DNA of 64,000 bases from Coenobita brevimanus (Eukaryota; Arthropoda; Malacostraca; Decapoda; Coenobitidae). The notes under the pieces were generated by a model, which was given only the letters and a program-made list of their open reading frames with translations, made no database searches and was not told the DNA's origin. Numbering within the stretch: the stretch's first letter is position 1; each line of letters begins with the position of its first letter. Positions 56,940 through 64,000 of the stretch are shown in pieces. The position numbers and the translations under genes are program-made. The stretch is from assembly GCA_032717465.1 (NCBI GenBank), contig CM064681.1:8934332-8998331 (forward strand), in the 5' to 3' direction.

Positions 56940-57990
56940 GAGGATAAAGAATGACGTACTGGGGGGTGCGACAGAGAATGACACAGAATCGCACAACTAA
57001 AGGGGGACACAGAATGGCGTACGTAGGGAGCACAGAAGGGCAAAGAACGACTGACGTAGGGGAGAGACAAGGGGGTTATAGAATGGGAAAGAAGGACGAT
57101 AAGACAGAGAACTGCGCAAAGGTGAGGAGAGAAAGGGGGAAAGAGAATTGTTTATGGCAGACGGAGGAGAATAAAGGCCAGACGGTGGCGAAAGGAGTGC
57201 AGAGAAGAGCTTATTATGATCAGCAGTGAAAACAGAATGGCTTAAGGTGGACAGGGAGGGCTAGGGAATTGCTCACGGCGTGGGAGGAACACGGACAGGG
57301 GACACAAAATGGCGAATAGACAATAGAGAAGGAGACCGAATGACGTAAATGGAGGGAGGGGGGGGGGGCAAAATGGGGCTACGGAATGACGAGGAGGGCG
57401 GAGAAAGACAAAATTGCACCGAGGCAGGGGACAAGGACAGAACAGAGGATGTACTTACGAGAGGGCTGTATGACGAGTGTGCCCGAGTGCGTTTGAGTGG
57501 GTGGGAGGTCAGAGAGGGACAGAAAATGATGCATGGCGGATAGAAGAGGACAAAGAATGGCAAAGACGGAGCGGGTGGGTATAGGGAGACATGGAATGGT
57601 AAAAAGAGGGTGGGTGGCACAAAATGAAAAGAATGGCATGGTGCACAGAAGACACTACCGAAGGAGGAGTGAATGAGGGAGACAGAGACATGCCGAATGT
57701 GGGGAAAGGGAACACAGATATGCTTACTGTGAACAGATGTGGACAGAGAAATCTCTATTTGGACAGATAAGGACAGAGCCATCTTTATTGTGGACAAAGA
57801 GGGACAGAGAAATGTTAATGATGAACAGGAGGGCCAGCAAATGTTTTAAGTGAACTGGGGGAAAAGGAAATGTTTATTCCAGAAAGGAAGAAACAGAAAG
57901 GTGTAGAAGAAAAAGAACACAAGGGGGGCACAGAATATCAAAGGGGTGCACAGAAAAGGACAAAGGTTGCATGGGGGAAAGGGGGAAGCC
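56940..57990. repeat. Degenerate ~30-40-bp minisatellite (GACAGAGAATG...)
   Basis: GGACACAGAATGGCGTACGT, GGACAGAGAAATCTCTATTT, GGACAGAGCCATCTTTATTG, GGACAGAGAAATGTTAATGA and similar units recur over 1 kb. The second half is the most regular. No gene. Confidence 0.7.
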
Positions 57991-58052
57991 AAAAATTTAA
58001 CACAGAACAACGTGTGATGGAGTGCGGAGGATAGAAAAGAGTTTATGATAAA

Positions 58053-58169
<117 letters not shown>

Positions 58170-58389
58170 TTGAAACTGGCTGGGAGTGGCACCGTCCGCA
58201 CTAACGAGACGAGTTATGACCACGGGCCGGCACGAGTTATGTCCAACTTTGACACGACCAGCGCCGAAGTGATCAGCCACGGAGACACGCACACGCACAT
58301 GAACACGCACACACGCACACGCAAGCCACGACACACACGACGCTCCACCTACGACATGGCACATACAGTACAGTACTCGTCAATACGAA

Positions 58390-58622
58390 GGTCGTCACCA
58401 TCACCATCATACTCATATTTTTCACTGCCTTTTAATATGACCATTATCTTGAATGTCACCAGCATCATCTCCACTTGCAACAACGTCGTCATTACTGTCA
58501 TCGTAATCACCATCAGCATCACTGTCGTCATCATTCTCATTTCCATCATCTTCGTTCATCATAATCATTTTCAGCCACCATCATCTTTACTTTCACCATC
58601 ATCATCATCATCCAAATTCCAT
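58390..58622. repeat. CAT/CATCAC-rich degenerate trinucleotide tract
   Basis: CACCATCACCATCATAC, CATCATCATCATCC and similar. The 208-residue frame crossing it from the (TG)n array is an artefact. Confidence 0.7.
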
Positions 58623-59527
58623 ATTCCATTAACAGGTCTACTTAGCGTGACAAATAAACATATCATCCACGATGTTTAAGCTTAGGTAGGTATGTGGTTC
58701 ATGTCAACAAATTTTCCTGAGACTAATCTGTGTCTATGATTGGATTTATGTGCCTTTTTAATTACTGAGTCAACTTCAAAATACCTTCTCACAACTAAAC
58801 TAACTAGTATTATATATATAGACAGATAGATAGATATAATTAACTGCTCAGGACACTCTTTTATCGAAAAATTAGGTTAATATCCATTATGAATTTTTCC
58901 CCTGGAATGTAAACATATTCTTATGATAAACGTTAATTTCATTTCATTTTTGTCTGAGTACGTCCCTTTGATTTACCGTAGATCATCTGGACGTGAACGC
59001 GGTGGAGAGCAGGCTAACGTTACCCTTTTTATCAACCAATGATCTTTCGGGTGACTGGACGAAACTAAGGATGTTTGTATAATTGGGGACCGGAGCGCGT
59101 ATGTGTATATTGGTGCCACCACGTGAAGGCGTCCTTCTCCACCACTGACTGGGTTGGTACAATAGCTCAGTACGAAGTCATTCGATCAACCTACAGCTCA
59201 CTGCTACGGCACTTTTTTGCCATACATGCCAATAAGGTAACTGCTTGCCTAATGAATCGCAAGTTATTATATCTAGAGTAATTAATGAAGTCAAAGAAGT
59301 AAATATCATCTTAGAGACTGTGTATACTGGGGCCAAGAAAAACTGGAGGTTGCTAAAATACACAACTAAATATACTTACGATATATCACACTCCCAGCGA
59401 CCTTTCACGCAGTCACTATTCACTAGTCCTGAGCAAGTTTGGTTTGGCCAAGATATACCCCCATAAAAAGAGAGGAGAATACCACCAAGGCAACATACAC
59501 CCTTCCTAGAGTATGCAGTAGGTGAGA
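58623..59527. other. Unique-looking spacer
   Basis: Small GATA patch near 58820-58838. No gene. Confidence 0.4.
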
Positions 59528-59649
59528 TCTATAAACATAAAGATACACAGGACCATATGCAGTAAGTATAATTATCGCTCAGTTGATGATTAACTGCAGA
59601 ACTTGACATATCCTCCACGGAGAGATTAGCTATACCTCTACGTACTGGC

Positions 59650-59680
<31 letters not shown>

Positions 59681-59895
59681 TTGACTCTGTTGATGGCTGG
59701 TTAACTGCAGAACTAGGCATCTCCACTAGGGAAAGATAAACCATACCTAACCACACATGCCAAGAACATCATGGTAAGGAGTGTGGCATTTAAAGAAGAG
59801 GGCCCACAGCCTCTCAGCTCAGTTAACCAGACGCAGGTTTGAACGTCCGTCCTCTTGTGCACGACGCATTCTCTACCGACTAGCTTACAAACGAG
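59528..59895 (-). mobile_element. SINE-D, tRNA head with duplicated body
   Basis: On the minus strand the head GTAAGCTAGTCGGTAGAGAA (A-box) and ACGTTCAAACCTGC (B-box, plus-strand 59833-59844) lie at tRNA spacing. The body follows: GGTTAGGTATGGTTTATCTT, TTCTGCAGTTAACCAGCCAT. After an (ATG)n run (plus-strand 59649-59680) a second, diverged body copy is seen: AGAGGTATAGCTAATCTCTC, TTCTGCAGTTAATCATCAAC. The minus-strand frame reading MPSSAVNQP...DDDDDDDDD...MSSSAVNHQ reflects this duplication and is not a gene. Confidence 0.6.
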
Positions 59896-60180
59896 ACTTT
59901 TCGCCACGAAGAAACTTGGGAGAACATGATATTTACCAGATGCTGATACACAGAAAATATTGTTTATACCGACACGCAAATGTCATATAAAAGACCGAGT
60001 TTCATGTGCAAAAGTATGTATAAAATGTATGTGCAAATATACTAACATCCTTTTTCAAAAATACAAAACGTGAAACAATATTTACATCAAGTGAGCAAAA
60101 ATGCACATCTGAACACCAAGCTAATGAAAGAGGCTCTGAATCACTGAAACGAGTCTAAGAACTGCCTGAGCCTGGATCAG

Positions 60181-60393
60181 GGCCCGTATTCTCGGCGTGT
60201 AAGGAAGCTCCCTAACACCTTTTCTTTAGAGATTAATTTTTGGATAGAGCTGGTTAATGTCCCATTCTACGTTTATTCATGTCGCGTATGGCGATGCTTG
60301 AAGGATTTATATAACAGAGAATAGGACAGTCAGATGTAACAGGCAAAATAAATCGCTTACGAAAATGAATCAGAACTGACGAAAATACAGGCC
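60181..60393. mobile_element. MITE-2 copy 3, best-preserved ends
   Basis: The left end is GGCCCGTATTCTCGGCGTGT, then AAGGAAGCTCCCTAACACCT. The right end is AATCGCTTACGAAAATGAAT... and GACGAAAATACAGGCC. The terminal GGCCCGTATTCTC / GAAAATACAGGCC inverted pair shows where the family ends. The length of 213 bp agrees with copy 1. Confidence 0.7.
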
Positions 60394-60780
60394 TAGGAAT
60401 GCAGCGCCTCGGTCGGGTTCAGCACAGTTCACTCGAGCCATATACGGGAATTATTGTTTACGACTGTACAGTAACATGGCAACAACAGTGAACTTAAGTA
60501 AGCACATGCCAAGGGGTTCCAGACCTCTTATCTTAAATCTGACTCTGGACTTTTAACCCTGTCTGCATGTACGTTAAAGATATCAACATTTACATCTATT
60601 GCACCGAAGCGTATGGATCAAGAAGTATATATTTGCAATAATTGCGTTGTTAATACCAGTATCGTGTTCTGCCCTCCAAATTAGACCTGGGCGCTGCAGT
60701 GAACAATATTTCTATTTAAAGCAGTGAGGAAGGTAACGATTTGGCGCAATGCAGATCCGAAGAATATTAGGACATGAAGA
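60394..60780. other. Unique-looking spacer
   Basis: No supported feature. Confidence 0.4.
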
Positions 60781-61050
60781 AGAGTGGTGGTGATGGTGGG
60801 AGGGGAGAGGCAGGCGGGGAGGACAGAAAAAGAGGGAAGAGTGATAGGGTAAGATGAGAGGGGGGAGAAGTAGAGGGGTGGCGGGCAGTGTTGATTATGC
60901 ACTGGACACCACCAACCCTCTTTAGCATAAGCCTTCCAACCAGACATCAAGCCCTGACCAGGATCATCGCTCATTTCTTGTCGGGAGGGGGGAGGGGAAG
61001 GAAAAAAAAAAAAAAAAAAGAGGGAGGGAGGGGGGAGAAAAGAGAAAGAA
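60781..61050. repeat. Purine patches with A-run
   Basis: GGGAGGGGAGAGGCAGGCGG-type sequence and an 18-base A-run at about 61001-61019. Confidence 0.7.
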
Positions 61051-61439
61051 ATCCCCTTCAAGCAACCTCTTCAAATTACGTCCGGAATATCAGAGATTCC
61101 CCCCCTCCCCCCCTCACAGTCTCCACACCTCCCAAGTTCGGATTAAGGGCCATATTTTCGTTAACAAAGATTTCGTAGCACTTTTTGCAAGGCGATTTAC
61201 TTTGCGTAATACAATAACTACTATTCTGTATGCTGTTTACCTTTTAGTATCGACATTATACATCTGAATATTTTCCTGTACGCTCTTTACATCTTTTCAA
61301 TACCGACATAATTGATATCAGTAATATACAAAGAGGACATTAAAGTACGAAAGTAAAAAAATCGCTAAGGGAGGTACAAAGACTCCAAAACCATATCCCT
61401 TCAAGCATAAGGCTTTGAAAACATCGGGGGCGAGAAGAA

Positions 61440-61850
61440 AATAATGAGACCAGAGAATTTAACAAGTCAGCAGAGACGTGAAAAAGGAGAGAAATAAGAG
61501 GGCAGAGAACTGAGCAGGCAAGCAGGGACGTGACAAAGAGAAATATATAAAACAGCAGAACACTGAGCAGGAAAGCCCAGGCATTAGATATAAGAGAAAT
61601 AAGACCACAAGAAAATAGGGACATGAGAGAGGTAGAATGGGAGACAACAGCAAACCGAGCAGGGGCGCAGAGATGTGAGAAAGTAGAGAAATAAATATAG
61701 CAGCAGAGCTATGAGTATGGCAGCAGAGCCGTGACAAAGAAGAGATGACAGCAGAGACATAATAAAGAAGAAAATTAAGAGAACAGAGCACTTAGTAGGT
61801 AGGCAGAGACGTGAGAAAGAGAAGATGTAAGCCAGGAAGAAAGCTGATAG
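61440..61850 (+). repeat. Degenerate ~52-bp tandem repeat, ~7 units
   Basis: GCAGAGACGTGAAAAAGGAG, GCAGGGACGTGACAAAGAGA, GCAGAGATGTGAGAAAGTAG, GCAGAGCCGTGACAAAGAAG and GCAGAGACGTGAGAAAGAGA start successive units, each followed by AGAGAACTGAGCAGG-like sequence. Confidence 0.75.
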
Positions 61851-62160
61851 GCTGCAGCAGGAAGAGGAGGAGGGGGGTAGACTAGGCATCAGTATTGGTT
61901 GCCTCGTTCCCGGCTACCATGATTTCAACCTACAGACGGCCAATGAACGACAGGCTCTCAAGACGACTAGGCGGCGACTCTGACAGACGACCCTTACACA
62001 CGGGACGGTAGACAGACGGACGGATGGAGGATAATGGAATGGGCGGGATGGTGGTAAGATAGGGACAGGTAGGTAGCTGACTATTATCTACCTGGAATTA
62101 AAAGGACTCTCGGCATGAAACTTCTACAGCTTCAAGGGAACAAGAATCCTAGGAGTCTTA
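61851..62160. other. Spacer
   Basis: No supported feature. Confidence 0.35.
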
Positions 62161-62375
62161 ACCCTTTCAACCAGAGGACGTATAATTCAACCTACACATG
62201 CCATCACCAAACAATTACTGATATATTTAGCTTCCGTACAGATCTTTCATAACAGAGGTGCTTAATATTGTTTTTTGCCCCTTCACTGATAGGGGCTTCC
62301 CAAAATTTTATTGTAATAGTCTGGAGGTAGAAAGAATACAAAACTAAGATTCATTCATAAATTAAAAGGATAAAT
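62161..62375. mobile_element. MITE-1 copy
   Basis: The outer left end is TAACCCTTTCAACCAGAGGA. The right inner arm is TTTTATTGTAATAGTCTGGA then GGTAGAAAGAATACAAAAC. The left inner arm is decayed. Confidence 0.6.
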
Positions 62376-62820
62376 AATGGCTCTGAACAGAAATGCATAG
62401 GTGAAGTAATGAAGTGTGTTGTAAAATTTTCAAGCGAATAACAACAGCCAAAAAACTGATGACAACGTTAGGTTAGAAAGTGGTTATGACTGACGTGATA
62501 CCGAAAGGCTGGCTGATACGAGGGTGACTGGATACGACGTGCGGCATTACTTTATTATGATGCCAAAAGTAATACTAAATCACAAACTATTATCTGGTAT
62601 ATTTCCAATACATAACTATCTTCAGTATCTCTCTCTCTCTTTCTCTCAATAAAATATACTCACATTATTCATTTCATACTAATGTACAGAAGCCTCAAAC
62701 AGAAATAAAACAGAAAACCAGAGAGGCAATATTTGCTAGCAAATGAGTGACATTTCCCGACTATGCTTCTTATATGTTATTACGGACATTTGCCTGCAAA
62801 TGTAACTCAATGAAAAGAAT
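62376..62820. other. Spacer
   Basis: Short (CT)n near 62629-62648. No gene. Confidence 0.4.
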
Positions 62821-62821
62821 T

Positions 62822-62878
<57 letters not shown>
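62822..62878. repeat. (CA)n microsatellite
   Basis: About 28 CA units. Confidence 0.97.
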
Positions 62879-62879
<1 letters not shown>

Positions 62880-63029
62880 CCGCACCGTTCTCAGATTTCA
62901 GGGCAAGTGGCGGTGTGCGCGTCGACGGTGTGTCTTTTGGCCGTGAACACAGTGATCCGGCCGTGTTCAGACCACGACCCCGTATCATTAAGCAGGACCA
63001 ACGCGGCATTTCTTGGCTCTCCCTCCTTA

Positions 63030-63335
63030 GATGTGGGCAGGAAGAGGGGCAGGGAGTGTGTGAAGGAGGGAGTGTGAAAGGGCTTGTACTGGAGAAAGGT
63101 GAGGGAAGGAGAAGGGATGGAAAGGGATGGAAAGAGAAGAGAATGGACGGAAAAGAAGGGAAGGGAAGGGAAGGAAGGGAACGATGTGGGCAGAAAGAGG
63201 GGCAGGGAGTGTGAAAGGGCTTGTATTGGAGAAAGGAGAGGGAAGGAAAGGGATGGAAAGAGAAGAGAATGGATGGAAAAGAAAAAAGGAAAGGGAAGGA
63301 AGGGAATGGTATGAGACAGAGAGGTTGGAGGCAGA
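63030..63335 (+). repeat. ~153-bp tandem duplication in a purine tract
   Basis: GATGTGGGCAGGAAGAGGGG and GATGTGGGCAGAAAGAGGGG start units at 63030 and 63183. Both continue GTGTGAAAGGGCTTGTA, GGAGAAAGG and GGAAAGAGAAGAGAATGGA. Confidence 0.9.
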
Positions 63336-64000
63336 GAGAGGAAGGAAGTGTGAAGAGAAGAGTACAGGTCAGTGAGGAAGACAGAAAAAGGAAGGAGAGG
63401 GACAGAATGGGAAGGGATGGAAAGGGAAGGGAAGGAGAGGAAAAAGGAGAGGAAAGGGAAGGAGAAGGAAAGAAGGGGAAGAGAAGGAGAGGGAAGGAAA
63501 GGGAAGGGGAGGAGAGGGAAGGAAGGGGAAGAGTAGGAAAGGGCAGTGTGAGGGAGAAAGACGTGAAGCGAATAAAAGGGAAGGAGTTATTAGTATAGAA
63601 AGGGATGGAAATGGATGAGATGGAAAGGAAAGAAGCCACTGATATAGGAAGGGAAGGGATGTGAAGGGAAGGGAATGGAAGGGACGGGAGGAGAAGAAAA
63701 GGAAAGGGAAGGGAAGGAAGGGAGAGAGTGGGATGGTGATGGAGGAAGGGGTGGGGTGGGATGGGAGGGACTGGGAAAGGAAGGGCCTACTGAGACATTT
63801 TGATGGCTATTGATGGAAAGGAAGGATAGGCAATAGAAGGGAAGGGGTAGTGACGGAGAATGGGATTGGCTGATGTGGAAAAGGTTGAGATGGAAAGGGT
63901 GCAGAAAAGGAATGGAGGTAAACAGGCAAAGTGATGGCTGTATGGATGAGAAGGAAGGGAAAGAGAATGGAAGACGATGGGGAGAATGAGTGGAATGGTA
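63336..64000. repeat. (GGGAA)n-type purine tract to window end
   Basis: GGGAAGGGAAGGAAAGG-like repeats run to the edge of the window. The 272-residue opposite-strand Ser/Pro/Phe/Leu frame is an artefact. Confidence 0.85.

Noticed and set aside
62821..63639. 272-residue Ser/Phe/Pro/Leu frame on the minus strand (similar ones at 25788-26739, 36969-37607, 39543-40337, 56432-57070)
   Set aside because: Complement of purine-rich minisatellites. No start context, domain or conserved residues.

Overview
This window is non-coding eukaryotic DNA dominated by repeats. I found no host protein-coding gene that I can defend. Long open frames of poly-Cys/Val, poly-Thr/His, poly-Ser, poly-Pro or Arg/Glu/Lys composition are readings of microsatellites and of one-sided purine or pyrimidine tracts. 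The most likely source is an invertebrate animal, probably an arthropod and by overall texture a decapod crustacean. The reasons are a very high density of (CA)n, (GA)n and (TA)n arrays, a 5S rRNA-derived SINE, several tRNA-derived SINE-like repeats, short palindromic MITEs and 5'-truncated non-LTR retrotransposons. This assignment is an inference from texture, not from a diagnostic gene.

Layout. 0-8 kb: purine/pyrimidine blocks, a 17-bp minisatellite, two copies of a tRNA-like SINE (SINE-A), a 5S rRNA-headed SINE on the minus strand, and an unusual array of about six degenerate ~160-bp units (6.84-7.80 kb). 8-16 kb: C-rich pyrimidine tracts, a 53-bp tandem repeat, a G-rich minisatellite beside a 32-bp C/A-rich one. 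16-31 kb: the densest field of a palindromic MITE family (MITE-1, outer ends like TTAACCCCTTCACTACGATG, inner arms like CCAGACGATTTTATTCAGC), mixed with SINE-B and SINE-C copies, a near-perfect ~40-bp-arm hairpin, a degenerate ~145-bp tandem array and a ~321-bp (TG)n tract. 31-42 kb: trinucleotide arrays, purine-rich tracts, an unrecognised open reading region holding a 110-bp duplication, and a GC-rich island. 42-53 kb: the only convincing protein-derived signals. These are two copies of one non-LTR retrotransposon (3' end of the reverse transcriptase ORF plus 3'UTR with a TAGA-type tail; one has an 11-bp target-site duplication) and a heavily frameshifted reverse transcriptase relic of another non-LTR type. 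A mariner-like MITE, a SINE-B copy flanked by a perfect 22-bp inverted repeat, and MITE-1/MITE-2 nesting are also here. 53-64 kb: (TA)n/(GATA)n, a 196-bp duplication carrying (CA)n blocks, long purine-rich minisatellites, (TG)n(CG)n, a tRNA-like SINE-D with a duplicated body, and further MITE copies.

How the parts relate. The LINE copies supply the kind of machinery that can mobilise SINEs. A ~90-bp 3' module (GTGGCCACCCC...GGCGTCTGGCAATAGATAGATA) lies at the end of at least three different bodies: the 5S-headed element, SINE-C and a SINE-B copy. This suggests modular SINEs sharing one 3' recognition tail. The LINE copies also end in a (TAGA)n-like tail, which makes that LINE a candidate, unproven partner. 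No CRISPR, operon or defence-type system is present.
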